The notes: generated by a model from the letters alone, not told the origin. A stretch of 64,000 bases of DNA from JBHOQX01 sp042408595 (GCA_042408595.1 JBHOQX010000106.1:13060-77059); one strand, 5' to 3'; shown: positions 1 to 8,478, counted from the first letter of the stretch. Program-made: numbers and translations.

Positions 1-1
1 C

Positions 2-391
2 CTTGGCCTGGGCCAGAGCACGATCGTCGGCATCGGCGGCGACCCGATCATCGGCACGTCGTTCGTGGAGGTGCTCGAGATGTTCCAGGCCGATCCGGAG
101 ACACGGGCGATCGTACTGATCGGCGAGATCGGCGGGGATGCCGAGATCCAGGCTGCGCGCTATATCGAAGCGCAGGTGACCAAGCCGGTCGTCAGCTTCA
201 TCGCCGGGCAGACCGCGCCGCCCGGCAAGCGCATGGGCCACGCCGGGGCGATCATCTCCGGCGGCGAGGGGACGGCCCAGGAGAAGATCGCTGCCCTGGA
301 GGCCGTCGGCGCGAAAGTCGCCCGCCTGCCGACCGATATCGCCCAATTGGTGAAGGAGAGCCTGGCGGAACGAGTGATAACCGATCCCTGA
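2..391 (+). CDS. sucD: Succinyl-CoA synthetase alpha subunit, C-terminal part (5' end outside window)
   Basis: This is the C-terminal 129 residues of the ADP/GDP-forming succinate-CoA ligase alpha subunit of the TCA cycle, which makes succinate and NTP from succinyl-CoA. The frame is open from the window edge. It carries the motif GIGGDPIIGTSF, the block VLIGEIGGDAEI and the phosphohistidine motif GKRMGHAGA, whose His carries the phosphate between active sites. The end (IAQLVKE) is typical of SucD. The beta subunit would be expected upstream, outside the window. An SDR follows after about 95 bases and is probably a separate unit. Family identity is very secure; only the 5' end is missing. Confidence 0.95.
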   Translation, partial: LGLGQSTIVGIGGDPIIGTSFVEVLEMFQADPETRAIVLIGEIGGDAEIQAARYIEAQVTKPVVSFIAGQTAPPGKRMGHAGAIISGGEGTAQEKIAALEAVGAKVARLPTDIAQLVKESLAERVITDP

Positions 392-487
392 TGCATGATG
401 AGGGCTGGGCGGCAAGGGGGGCGGGATGACTGATAGGGCTTGTTCCTGATCACCTTGCCACCTTGTCACCCCAGCGGGAGGCGCGCC

Positions 488-1252
488 ATGACACGACTTT
501 CCGGGCGCGTCGCGCTGATTACCGGCGCGGGGCGCGGCATCGGCCGGGCGATCGCCCTTGGCTACGCCCGCGAGGGGGCCGATCTCATTCTCACCAGCCG
601 CAGCGCCGGCGAGCTTGAACAGGCCGCCGAGGCTGTCCGCGCCGCTGGCGTCGAGGCGCTGGTCGCCCCGGCAGACGTGACCGACGTGGCGCAGGTGCGG
701 GCGCTGGCGCAGGCGGCGATCCAGCGCTTCGGGCGGGTGGATGTGCTCGTCAACGCCGCTGGCATTCCCATGGTCGCCCCGACCGTCGATCTCGCGCTGG
801 AGGACTGGCAACGCGCGTTCGATATCAACATGACCGGGACGTTTCTCTGCTGCCAGGCGATCGGGCGGCTGATGCTCGCACAGGGACGCGGCGCGATCAT
901 CAACATCGCCTCGCTTACCTCGTTCGTGGGGTTTCCGCAGCGTGCCGCTTACGCCGCCACCAAAGGCGCGGTGGTGCAGTTCACCAAGGCGCTGGCGGTC
1001 GAGTGGGCGCCGCAGGGCGTGCGGGTGAACGCTATCGCGCCGGGCTGGATCCGCACCGCTTTGCAGGACCGGCTCGTCGCCGAGGGCAAGCTCGACCGCG
1101 GGCCGATCATCGCGCGCACCCCGGCCCGGCGCCTCGGCGAGCCCGACGATATCGTCGGCCCGGCGATCTTCCTCGCCTCCGACGAGGCGGCCTTCGTCGT
1201 CGGCGAGACGCTTGTCGTAGACGGCGGCTGGCTGGCGTACGGGTATGTATGA
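488..1252 (+). CDS. SDR-family NAD(P)-dependent oxidoreductase
   Basis: A classical short-chain dehydrogenase/reductase of 254 residues. The Rossmann glycine motif TGAGRGIG lies at residues 12-19, NAAG follows, and the catalytic Ser142, Tyr155 and Lys159 (YAATK) are all present. The end has the usual GETLVVDGGW. ATG 488 is chosen because GGGAGG lies just before it; an in-frame ATG at 440 would add 16 residues without a ribosome site. The sequence resembles gluconate 5-dehydrogenase or 3-oxoacyl-ACP reductase types, but the substrate cannot be read from sequence. It sits between sucD and a branched-chain amino acid permease with no obvious functional link. Confidence 0.88.
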   Translation: MTRLSGRVALITGAGRGIGRAIALGYAREGADLILTSRSAGELEQAAEAVRAAGVEALVAPADVTDVAQVRALAQAAIQRFGRVDVLVNAAGIPMVAPTVDLALEDWQRAFDINMTGTFLCCQAIGRLMLAQGRGAIINIASLTSFVGFPQRAAYAATKGAVVQFTKALAVEWAPQGVRVNAIAPGWIRTALQDRLVAEGKLDRGPIIARTPARRLGEPDDIVGPAIFLASDEAAFVVGETLVVDGGWLAYGYV

Positions 1253-1316
1253 GCGTTGCGCGCTGGGTGCTGAGCGGCGTGCTGAACGCCCTCCCGCGGG
1301 GATAGGCGTCTTGGAT

Positions 1317-1358
1317 GGCTGCGCCCGCCGAACCTCCCCGTTTCAGGCAGATGCTGAG
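1317..1358 (+). promoter_or_regulatory. Leader element shared with the 32.6 kb transporter leader
   Basis: These 42 bases end two nucleotides before the Liv permease start and match 34 of 42 bases of 32641-32682, which lies just upstream of another ABC transporter gene. Shared cores are GGCTGCGCCCG and CCCCGTTTCAG. Similarity continues weakly upstream (CTG-AACGC, GGAAT-like). The role is unknown: it could be a leader RNA, an operator or a dispersed repeat. Confidence 0.45.
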
Positions 1359-1360
1359 CA

Positions 1361-3433
1361 ATGACCGCCGAACTGCTCCTCAAACTGCTGGCGATCGGCC
1401 TCTCGAACGGCGCGATCATCGCCCTTAACGCCATCGCCGTGACGCTGGTCTACGGCGCGGTGCGCATGATCAACTTCGCCCACGGCGACATGTTCGCGCT
1501 CACCACCGTGCTCGCCACAACCGCTGTCACCGCCCTCGGCCTGCGGCGCGGCATGCCGCCGCTGGCCCTCGCCGGCGGTATGCTGGTGGTCCTGGCCGCG
1601 GCGGTGGCCTTGGCCGTCGTCATCAGCCTGCTGGTCGAGCGAGCCGCGTTCCGCCCCTTTCGTGATAGCTCGCGCCTCGCCCCGCTGATCGCCGGGATCG
1701 GCATCTCGTTCATGCTCTACCAGGCCGCGCTCCTCTGGCGGAAGACCGAACCGACCTGGATCCCCGGCGAGCACCGCAGCGTCCCCGGCGTCCCGGAGGT
1801 TCCGCGCGGCGCCATCCCCGACCTGCTGCCGGACACCGACCTGCTCCACGCCGCCGGCCTGCCGATCGAGGTGCGCTACACCGCGCGCGACCTGCTGGTG
1901 CTGGCGCTGGCCGTCACCCTCGCCGCCAGTATGAGCCTGTTCCTGCGTCGCACCCGCGCCGGCCGCGCCCTGCAAGCCTGCGCCCAGGACCAGGAGATGG
2001 CCGCGCTGTGCGGCGTCAACCGCGCCCGCGCCAGCGCGCTGGCGTTCGCCCTCGGCGGCGCGCTGGCCGGCGTGGCGGCGTTCGTGTTCGTCGTGTATTA
2101 CAGCCACCCCTTCACCCTCTACGGGGCGCAGAGCGGCCTGACCGCCTTCGGCGCGGCGGTGCTCGGCGGCATCGGCTCGCCGGTTGGGGCGCTCGCTGGC
2201 GGCCTGCTCTTCGGCATCCTCTCGTCGGTCAGCGACTACTTCCTGGCGGCGCGGTGGACTCCGGTGCTGCTGCTGCTGGTTCTCATCACGCTTCTGCTCA
2301 TCCGGCCAGCCAGGCTGCTCCTCCACGGCGAGGGCGAAGGCTCGGCCACAGTGGACCTGGTGGCGGGCGGGGCGCGGCTGGGGGGCTGGGCGCGCCCGTT
2401 GGTCGTGGCGGCGGTCGCCCTTGCAGTTGCCTACCCGCTGCTGGATAGCCTGCTCGGCCTGCGCCAGCAGGTGATCGTCACCGCCATCCTGGTCTATGCC
2501 CTCATGGCCGTCGGCCTGACCATCCTGCTCGGCTTCGCCGGCTTCCTCGATCTCGGCTACGCCGCCTGTTTCGCGCTGGGCAGCTACACCGCCGGCCTGC
2601 TGACGAACTCCGGCAGCCCGCTCGCCGCGTTCCTGCCGCGCCCGCTCGACTTCCTGGCGGTCGCCGCGCTCAGCGCCCTGGTCGCCGGCCTGTTCGGGGC
2701 GATCAACGGCGCGATGACGCTGCGCATGCGCCCCGAGGCGCTGGCGATCGCCACCCTGGCCTTCGGCCAGATCGTCGCGCGGACGTTCGTTAATCTCGAC
2801 CAATGGACCAGCGGCTCGCGCGGCATCTCGGCCCTCCCCGCGCCGGTGATCCTCGGCATCAGTCTGGACACCCCGCTGCGCCGCTACGCGCTCGCCCTGG
2901 CGGCGCTCGGGCTGGTGCTGCTCATCAGCCGCCGCCTGCTCGCCTCGCGCATCGGCCGGGCGTGGCGCGCCATGAGCGAGGATGCCGCCGCCGCGGCCAG
3001 CAGCGGCGTCAGCCTGGGCCGGTCGCGCCTGTTCGCCTTCGCCTTCGGCGCGGCGCTGGCCGGCGTCGCCGGGGCGCTCTTCGCCAGCATCTTCAGCTAC
3101 GTCGACCCGGACGTCTCCGACTTCCGGCTCTCGGCGATGGCGCTGGCGATGGTCGTGATCGGCGGCGCGGGCAGCCTGCCCGGCGCGATCCTCGGCGCCT
3201 TCGTGATCGCCGGGCTCGACCAGATCGTCATCCCGCGCGTCGGCGCCTGGACCGACGCGGCAGGCGGGGTGCTGGCCGCGCTCGATGTCCGCTCGCTCAG
3301 TTTCCTCTGCTTCGGCCTGGCGCTCTACCTGACGGTGCTGCTCCGCGCCTGCCGCCGCTCGCCGCGCCCCGGCGCGGTGCGCCCGCCGCCGCGCCGCCGC
3401 GCTCCGGGGAGCGTCGAGGCGCCTGAAGCCTGA
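1361..3433 (+). CDS. Branched-chain amino acid ABC transporter permease, LivH-LivM fusion
   Basis: A 690-residue membrane protein that joins two permeases usually encoded separately. Residues 1 to about 320 are LivH-like (NGAIIALNAIAVTLVYG near the start, NFAHGDMF, and the EAA-like loop around AGRALQACAQDQEMA). Residues from about 345 to 660 are LivM-like (GFAGFLDLGYAACFALG, then the cytoplasmic loop SRIGRAWRAMSEDAAAA). An arginine/proline-rich tail of about 30 residues follows. It would form the whole transmembrane channel for Leu/Ile/Val or another amide or acyl substrate. No LivG, LivF or LivK is adjacent, so the ATPases and binding protein must be elsewhere. The next gene starts 20 bases downstream. 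Confidence 0.9.
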   Translation: MTAELLLKLLAIGLSNGAIIALNAIAVTLVYGAVRMINFAHGDMFALTTVLATTAVTALGLRRGMPPLALAGGMLVVLAAAVALAVVISLLVERAAFRPFRDSSRLAPLIAGIGISFMLYQAALLWRKTEPTWIPGEHRSVPGVPEVPRGAIPDLLPDTDLLHAAGLPIEVRYTARDLLVLALAVTLAASMSLFLRRTRAGRALQACAQDQEMAALCGVNRARASALAFALGGALAGVAAFVFVVYYSHPFTLYGAQSGLTAFGAAVLGGIGSPVGALAGGLLFGILSSVSDYFLAARWTPVLLLLVLITLLLIRPARLLLHGEGEGSATVDLVAGGARLGGWARPLVVAAVALAVAYPLLDSLLGLRQQVIVTAILVYALMAVGLTILLGFAGFLDLGYAACFALGSYTAGLLTNSGSPLAAFLPRPLDFLAVAALSALVAGLFGAINGAMTLRMRPEALAIATLAFGQIVARTFVNLDQWTSGSRGISALPAPVILGISLDTPLRRYALALAALGLVLLISRRLLASRIGRAWRAMSEDAAAAASSGVSLGRSRLFAFAFGAALAGVAGALFASIFSYVDPDVSDFRLSAMALAMVVIGGAGSLPGAILGAFVIAGLDQIVIPRVGAWTDAAGGVLAALDVRSLSFLCFGLALYLTVLLRACRRSPRPGAVRPPPRRRAPGSVEAPEA

Positions 3434-3453
3434 TTTCAAGCCAGGAGATCGCC

Positions 3454-4647
3454 ATGGCGCTCGATACCCCCCGCGCTCTCGAACATCTCTTCACGCCCCG
3501 CGTGCGGGCGCTCGCCCTGCCGGACTCGTGGCCGGGAAGCGATCTGGACCTCATCAGCCTGGCCTACGGCTTCGCCGACCCGGCGCTCTTCCCACGCGAG
3601 GAGCTCGCCGAGGCCACCGCTGCTGTGCTGGCGGATGATGCCGCCCAGGCGCTCAACTACGGCCCGACCTTCCCCGGCCTGGTCGAGTTCGTCGCGGACC
3701 GGCTGCGGCAGCGCGCCATCCCGGCCACGCCGGAGCGTGTCCTGATCGGCTACGGCTCCAGCCAGATCCTCGGCTTGCTGCCGCAGGTTCTGGTCGAGCC
3801 GGGCGACACGGTGATCGTCGAAGGGCCGACCTTCCTCGGCGCAGTGCGCGATTTCGCAGACGGCGGGGCGCGGATCGTCGGCGTGCCAGTGGACGACGAC
3901 GGCATGCACGTGGCCGCGCTCGAGGCCACGCTGCGCGACCTGGCACGCCGCGGCGAGCGGGTGAAGTTCATCTACACCATCCCGAACTTCCAGAACCCGA
4001 CCGGCGCGACGCTGCCGCTCGCCCGGCGGCAGCGCCTGATCGACCTGGCGCGCGAGCACGGCGCCCTGATCGTCGAAGACGATGCCTACGCCGACCTGCG
4101 CTTCGAGGGCGCGCCGCCGCCACCGCTCGCCGCGCTGGACCCGGAAGGGGTGCTCCATGTCGGCACCTTCTCGAAAATCCTCGCACCCGGGGTACGCATG
4201 GGCTGGGCCTGCGGACCGCAGGCGGTGATCGACCGCCTGCGGATGGTCAAGGTCGAGGGGAGCAGCGGGCCATTTCTCACCCGAGTCGTTCATCGCTTCT
4301 GTCGGGATGGGCGGCTGGACCGGCACATCGCTGCGCTGAACGCGCATTACCGCGCCAAGCGCGACGTGATGCTCGCCGCCCTGGCGCACGAGTTCCCCGC
4401 CGAGGCGCGCTGGACGCGGCCGCAGGGTGGCTTCTTCGTCTGGTGCGAACTGCCGGAGGGCGTCAGCGCCGCTGCGCTCCAGGCCGCCAGCGAGGCTCGC
4501 GGCGCGACGTTCCTGGCCGGCGGCCATTGCTTCGCCGACGGCCAGGGCGACAACGCCATCCGCCTGGCGTTCAGCTTCCAGCCGGCAGAGCAGGTCCGTG
4601 CAGCGGTAGGGATCATCGGCGCGACGCTGCGGGCGATAGCTTCATGA
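3454..4647 (+). CDS. PLP-dependent aminotransferase (class I/II, 2-aminoadipate/MocR type)
   Basis: A fold-type I aminotransferase of 397 residues. It shows the PLP-phosphate region YGSSQILGL, the substrate/PLP motif IPNFQNPTGATL, EDDAYADLRF, and the Schiff-base lysine in SKILAPGVRMGW (Lys241), with the C-terminal arginine region NAIRLAFSF. The closest families known to me are LysN/ARO8-like 2-aminoadipate and aromatic or branched-chain aminotransferases. A well-spaced AGGAG precedes ATG 3454. Its position just behind a branched-chain amino acid permease suggests amino acid catabolism, which is inference. Its stop region runs into the leader of pckG. Confidence 0.9.
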   Translation: MALDTPRALEHLFTPRVRALALPDSWPGSDLDLISLAYGFADPALFPREELAEATAAVLADDAAQALNYGPTFPGLVEFVADRLRQRAIPATPERVLIGYGSSQILGLLPQVLVEPGDTVIVEGPTFLGAVRDFADGGARIVGVPVDDDGMHVAALEATLRDLARRGERVKFIYTIPNFQNPTGATLPLARRQRLIDLAREHGALIVEDDAYADLRFEGAPPPPLAALDPEGVLHVGTFSKILAPGVRMGWACGPQAVIDRLRMVKVEGSSGPFLTRVVHRFCRDGRLDRHIAALNAHYRAKRDVMLAALAHEFPAEARWTRPQGGFFVWCELPEGVSAAALQAASEARGATFLAGGHCFADGQGDNAIRLAFSFQPAEQVRAAVGIIGATLRAIAS

Positions 4648-4661
4648 AACGGAGGCCGTGT

Positions 4662-6557
4662 GTGAGTGTCATGGATCGAATCAAGGATCGGGTCGAAGCG
4701 ACGCTAGCGGCGCTGGAGACCGCTCCGCCACCCTGGATCAGAAATACCGAGCTGGTCGAGTGGGTGGCAAAGTGGGCCGCGCTGTGCAAACCTGAACGTA
4801 TCCACTGGTGCGATGGTTCGCAGGCCGAGTACGACGCCTTGTGCGCACAGATGGTCGCCAGCGGCATATTCATCCGCCTCAACCCGGAGAAGCGCCCGAA
4901 CAGCTTTCTCGCCCGCTCGGACCCCGGCGATGTCGCCCGCGTCGAAGATCGAACCTTTATTTGCAGCCTGAGCAAGGAGGATGCCGGGCCGACCAACAAC
5001 TGGATGAATCCGCGCGAGATGAAGGCGATGCTCACCCGCCTGTTCGACGGCAGCATGCGCGGGCGGACGATGTATGTCATCCCGTTTTCCATGGGCCCGA
5101 TCGGCTCGCCGATCGCCCATATCGGCGTGCAACTCACTGATTCGCCGTATGTCGCGGCGAGCATGCGGATCATGACCCGGATGGGGCGCGCGGTCGTCGA
5201 ACAGCTCGGCGATGGCGAGTTTGTCCACTGCGTCCATTCGGTCGGTGCGCCGCTGGCACCGGGCCAGGCGGACGTGCCCTGGCCGTGCAACCCGGAGAAG
5301 TACATCGCTCATTTTCCGGAGGAGCGGGCGATCTGGTCGTTCGGCAGCGGCTATGGCGGCAACGCCCTGCTCGGCAAGAAGTGCTTCGCCCTGCGCATCG
5401 CCTCGGTGCTGGCGCGCGACGAAGGCTGGCTGGCCGAGCACATGCTGATCCTCGGAGTGCAGAACCCACAGGGCGAGAAGACCTATGTCGCCGCGGCCTT
5501 CCCCAGCGCCTGCGGCAAGACGAATTTCGCCATGCTCATCCCGCCGGAGCCGTTCCGCCAGGAAGGCTGGCGGGTCACGACCGTCGGCGACGACATCGCC
5601 TGGATCAAGCCCGGGCCGGATGGCCGGCTGTACGCGATCAACCCGGAACACGGGTTCTTTGGCGTCGCGCCCGGCACCTCGCAGCAGTCGAACCCGAATG
5701 CGATGGAGTCGATCCGCGCCAACACGATCTTCACCAACGTGGCGCTGACCGACGACGGCGATGTCTGGTGGGAAGGCATGACCCCCGAGCCCCCAGCGCA
5801 CCTGATCGACTGGACCGGCCAAGACTGGACGCCGAACTGCGGACGCAAGGCGGCGCACCCGAACGCGCGCTTTACCGCGCCGATCAGCCAATGCCCGGCG
5901 ATCGATCCGGCGGCGGACGACCCGCATGGCGTGCCGATCGGGGCCTTCATCTTTGGCGGGCGACGCAGCACCACGACGCCGCTGGTCTACCAGGCGTTCA
6001 ACTGGGCCTACGGCGTCTACGCCGCCGCCACGATGGGCTCGGAGATGACCGCTGCCGCCGCCGGGACCGTCGGCGAAGTGCGGCGCGACCCGTTCGCCAT
6101 GCTGCCATTCTGCGGCTACAACATGGCGGACTACTTCAACCACTGGCTCCAGTTCGGCCGCCGCATCCCGAATCCGCCGCGCATCTTCTGCGTCAACTGG
6201 TTCCGCAAGGACGCCGACGGCAGTTTCCTATGGCCTGGGTTCGGCGAGAACATGCGCGTGCTGAAATGGATCGTTGAGCGGGCCCATGGTCATGCGATCA
6301 GCATCGAAAGCCCGATCGGTTGGATGCCACGCTACGAAGATATCGACTGGCGTGGGTTGGCGTTCTCGGAGGCGCAGTTCAACGCGCTGATGAGCATCGA
6401 CCGGCAGGCCTGGCAGCAGGAGCTTTTATCGCACGAGGAGCTGTTCATCCGCCTGTACGACCGGCTGCCGAAGGAGATGGAGTGGATCCGCTCGCTGACC
6501 CTCTCCAGCCTGTACCGCGCGCCGGAGCGCTGGGGCCTCGCGCCGGAGCGTGCCTAG
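4662..6557 (+). CDS. pckG: Phosphoenolpyruvate carboxykinase (GTP)
   Basis: GTP-dependent PEPCK, which converts oxaloacetate and GTP to PEP, GDP and CO2 in gluconeogenesis. The predicted protein has 631 residues, normal for the family. The P-loop with the hyper-reactive cysteine, SACGKTN, is at about residues 282-288 (Cys284). Other family blocks are PNCGRKAAHPNARF, FIFGGRRSTTTPLVYQAFNW and NWFRKDADG. GTG 4662 is preferred because GGAGG (4651-4655) is six bases ahead; ATG 4671 is the alternative, and ATG 4644 overlaps the upstream stop. The gene follows the aminotransferase tightly and may be co-transcribed with it. Confidence 0.95.
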   Translation: MSVMDRIKDRVEATLAALETAPPPWIRNTELVEWVAKWAALCKPERIHWCDGSQAEYDALCAQMVASGIFIRLNPEKRPNSFLARSDPGDVARVEDRTFICSLSKEDAGPTNNWMNPREMKAMLTRLFDGSMRGRTMYVIPFSMGPIGSPIAHIGVQLTDSPYVAASMRIMTRMGRAVVEQLGDGEFVHCVHSVGAPLAPGQADVPWPCNPEKYIAHFPEERAIWSFGSGYGGNALLGKKCFALRIASVLARDEGWLAEHMLILGVQNPQGEKTYVAAAFPSACGKTNFAMLIPPEPFRQEGWRVTTVGDDIAWIKPGPDGRLYAINPEHGFFGVAPGTSQQSNPNAMESIRANTIFTNVALTDDGDVWWEGMTPEPPAHLIDWTGQDWTPNCGRKAAHPNARFTAPISQCPAIDPAADDPHGVPIGAFIFGGRRSTTTPLVYQAFNWAYGVYAAATMGSEMTAAAAGTVGEVRRDPFAMLPFCGYNMADYFNHWLQFGRRIPNPPRIFCVNWFRKDADGSFLWPGFGENMRVLKWIVERAHGHAISIESPIGWMPRYEDIDWRGLAFSEAQFNALMSIDRQAWQQELLSHEELFIRLYDRLPKEMEWIRSLTLSSLYRAPERWGLAPERA

Positions 6558-6599
6558 GGCCCTGCCGGCACGGGAGAGCACCTATCGCAAGCACAGGAT

Positions 6600-6740
6600 G
6601 TACGCGGTCCCCCGCAATGCGGGAGGCGTGGCGGGCCACAGCCCCTCCGCCCGGTTCTTTTTGGCGCGCGCACGCGCACTCAGGAAGAGGTCGCGCCGGG
6701 GGGTCGCCCCTCCGCACCTTCCCCCTGCGGATATCTTATC
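6600..6740 (+). repeat. Dispersed intergenic repeat, copy 1
   Basis: A structured, gene-free segment between pckG and the adenosyltransferase. It contains CCCGCaatGCGGG hairpins and pyrimidine-rich blocks and aligns end to end with 44677-44808 (shared order: gtCCCCGC/gcgggaggYgtRgcgggcc, then a cgcgcgc core, then ccctcc...ccccctgcg). Identity is about two-thirds by eye. I looked for a B12 box because the next gene is B12-related and did not find one. It resembles a REP/BIME-like family rather than a riboswitch. Confidence 0.45.
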
Positions 6741-6778
6741 GGTGGTAAGAGGACAGAAATGAGAATGCTGGAGCCGGA

Positions 6779-7330
6779 ATGAAAATCTACACCAAAACCG
6801 GCGACGCCGGCGAAACCGGGCTGTGGGGTGGGCGGCGGGTGCCGAAGGACTCGCCGCGGGTGGAGGCTTACGGCACGGTGGATGAATGCAACGCTGCCAT
6901 CGGAGTGGCCCGCGCCGCCGGGCTCGCCGCCGACCTGGACACGCTGCTAGCCGAGGTCCAGCGCCAGCTCTTCATCGTCGGGGCCGACCTGGCGACGCCG
7001 GGCGAGGCGCGCACCATCCCGCGCGTCGGCGAGGCCGAGGTGGCGTTCCTGGAGGGGGCGATCGACCGGCTGGAGGCCGGGCTGGCGCCGCTCCGCCAAT
7101 TCATTCTGCCAGGCGGGGCGCCCGCGGCGGCCCAACTGCACCTGGCGCGCACCGTCTGCCGCCGCGCCGAGCGCCGGGTTATCTCCCTGGCGCGTGCAGA
7201 GCCAGTCACCCCGGCGGTGCCAATCTACCTGAACCGCCTGTCGGACCTGCTGTTCGTGGCGGCGCGGGCGGCGAACGCCGGGGCGGGCGTCGCGGATGTG
7301 CCGTGGACTGGACCGCAGGCGGGGCGGTAG
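6779..7330 (+). CDS. Cob(I)yrinic acid a,c-diamide adenosyltransferase, PduO type
   Basis: An ATP:corrinoid adenosyltransferase of the PduO/MMAB family that makes adenosylcobalamin from cob(I)alamin and ATP. The 183-residue protein begins with the ATP-binding signature YTKTGDAGETGLWGG. It continues with the family blocks YGTVDECNAAIG, FILPGG and RAERRVISL, and ends with YLNRLSDLLFVAARAAN. GGAG lies upstream of ATG 6779. The upstream spacer contains a dispersed repeat rather than a recognisable cobalamin riboswitch. It would serve B12-dependent enzymes encoded elsewhere. Confidence 0.93.
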   Translation: MKIYTKTGDAGETGLWGGRRVPKDSPRVEAYGTVDECNAAIGVARAAGLAADLDTLLAEVQRQLFIVGADLATPGEARTIPRVGEAEVAFLEGAIDRLEAGLAPLRQFILPGGAPAAAQLHLARTVCRRAERRVISLARAEPVTPAVPIYLNRLSDLLFVAARAANAGAGVADVPWTGPQAGR

Positions 7331-7383
7331 GGCGCATGGCACGCGCCCGACCGCCCCGCGCCCGCCAATCTTTCCCCACCATC

Positions 7384-7938
7384 CTATCGGAAGATCAAGC
7401 CGATCACCAGCTGCGCGATCCAGGTGCCGAGCGCGGCGAGGATGAGCGTCACCCAGACCTTGCCGCCCGCTGGCAGGTTCAGGCTGGCCTGCGCCGCCAG
7501 GTAAGCGAAGTAGACGCTGGCGATCAGCGCGAGGATGCCGAGGACCGGCAGCAGGAGGATACCGACGATGGTGATAACCAGGAGGAACGACAGGATCGCG
7601 ACGATCAGCGACAACGGCACCCAGAAAAGCGAGAACGTGTAGGCAACCTCGTCGAAGGTGCCAGTGCCGCCCTGCTGCTTGCCGATGTAGTACACCAGGC
7701 CGGTGAAGATCAGGAAGCCAATAAACGGTGAGAGAAAGCCGCCGAGAAAGCCGCGAACCCCGCCCGTGAACAGCCCCAGCGCCCCGCTGATCACCGCCAG
7801 GATGGCGACGTAGATCAACGCGTTCGTCAGGTTACCCCGCTTTTCGTACTGCTCGAAGGTGGCCACGCCAGGTTTGGTCAGGACGGTGATGCTCTGGTTG
7901 ACCATCTCGCCGATCGATGCGCTCTGCCGGGTGATCAT
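7384..7938 (-). CDS. Yip1-family integral membrane protein
   Basis: A 184-residue protein with about five predicted membrane helices and the Yip1 look: LIYVAILAVISGALGLFTGG, FIGFLIFTGLVYYIGK, then GTGTFDEVAYTFSLFWVPLSL. Bacterial Yip1-domain proteins are common in Chloroflexota and have no defined role. The start is ATG at 7936-7938 because AAGGAGG sits six bases ahead of it on this strand; the open frame continues 16 codons further without a ribosome site. It is transcribed away from the trp region from its own promoter. Confidence 0.82.
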   Translation of the reverse strand: MITRQSASIGEMVNQSITVLTKPGVATFEQYEKRGNLTNALIYVAILAVISGALGLFTGGVRGFLGGFLSPFIGFLIFTGLVYYIGKQQGGTGTFDEVAYTFSLFWVPLSLIVAILSFLLVITIVGILLLPVLGILALIASVYFAYLAAQASLNLPAGGKVWVTLILAALGTWIAQLVIGLIFR

Positions 7939-8010
7939 GGATCGCCTCCTTGGACGAATTGCAGAGACCGGATCCGCCGGGCACACGGCCGATGTCTGGC
8001 CGTTGCGTTC

Positions 8011-8039
8011 ATTATACGACGAAGCGCAAGGGCTGGTAA
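8011..8039 (-). promoter_or_regulatory. Sigma70-type promoter for the Yip1 gene
   Basis: Reading leftwards: TTACCA (8034-8039), a 17-base spacer and a perfect TATAAT (8011-8016). The site lies about 75 bases ahead of the Yip1 start and is divergent from the trp leader promoter at 8107. Confidence 0.6.
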
Positions 8040-8106
8040 CAGCCTTTAAGAGGCCAGCGCGAACGCGTACGAGAGCGGCCTTGTCCTGAGAGTTCTATTG
8101 CTTCGA

Positions 8107-8135
8107 TTGACAGACGGCACTAGCGCTGCTATACT
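8107..8135 (+). promoter_or_regulatory. Sigma70-type promoter for the trp T-box leader
   Basis: Consensus TTGACA (8107-8112), a 17-base spacer and TATACT (8130-8135). Transcription would start near 8142, at the beginning of the T-box leader. Confidence 0.75.
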
Positions 8136-8141
8136 GCTCAT

Positions 8142-8478
8142 AACTGAAGAGCACCCAACGACGACGATCAGGAAGAGTACGAGTCAGAGGCGCCGCTCAG
8201 AGAGCCGGCGGCTGGTGCGAAGCCGGTGCGGACGCGGGCGCGGAATGGGCCTGGGAGTCGCGGCGCGAACGAATTGCAGCGCGCACCTTGCAGACTGATA
8301 GCTGCCAGGCTGCAATTTCAGTAGTATCCGCCGGAGCCGCCACCGTTATCAGGGCGCAGGGTATCACGCGCGCAACGCGTCGTACCCGCTGAGTGCGCCG
8401 TCCCGCACGGGCGGCGAAGAAGGGTGGCACCGCGAGGGGATTCGCCTCTCGTCCCTGTTCGGGATGAGGGGTTTTTTG
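8142..8478 (+). ncRNA. T-box riboswitch (predicted tRNA-Trp sensing) ahead of trpB2
   Basis: A classic T-box leader. Stem I landmarks are present at about 8198-8226 (CAGAGAGCC...GGCTGGTGCGAAGCCGG-like). The canonical antiterminator T-box AGGGTGGCACCGCG lies at 8421-8434, followed directly by a terminator hairpin. Uncharged tRNA would pair with the T-box and stop the terminator forming, switching on the gene. Two candidate tryptophan specifiers (TGG at 8246-8248 and 8252-8254) lie on the 3' side of Stem I; choosing between them needs folding. The downstream trpB2, trpS, trpE and trpG genes fit tryptophan control. Confidence 0.87.
8445..8477 (+). terminator. Rho-independent terminator of the T-box leader
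   Basis: CCTCTCGTCCC (8445-8455) pairs with GGGATGAGGGG (8461-8471) over 11 pairs including two G-U pairs. A five-base loop separates them and six T residues (8472-8477) follow. It competes with the T-box antiterminator. Confidence 0.85.

Noticed and set aside
1343..3439. Long open frame on the minus strand opposite the Liv permease
   Set aside because: Composition is repetitive Gln/Arg/Glu/Ala typical of antisense frames of GC-rich genes; the plus strand encodes a clear permease.
6557..6779. Cobalamin riboswitch ahead of the adenosyltransferase
   Set aside because: No B12 box was seen; the segment aligns instead with an unrelated intergenic repeat at 44.7 kb.
8098..8298. Short open frame upstream of trpB2
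   Set aside because: It lies inside the T-box leader and has no ribosome site.
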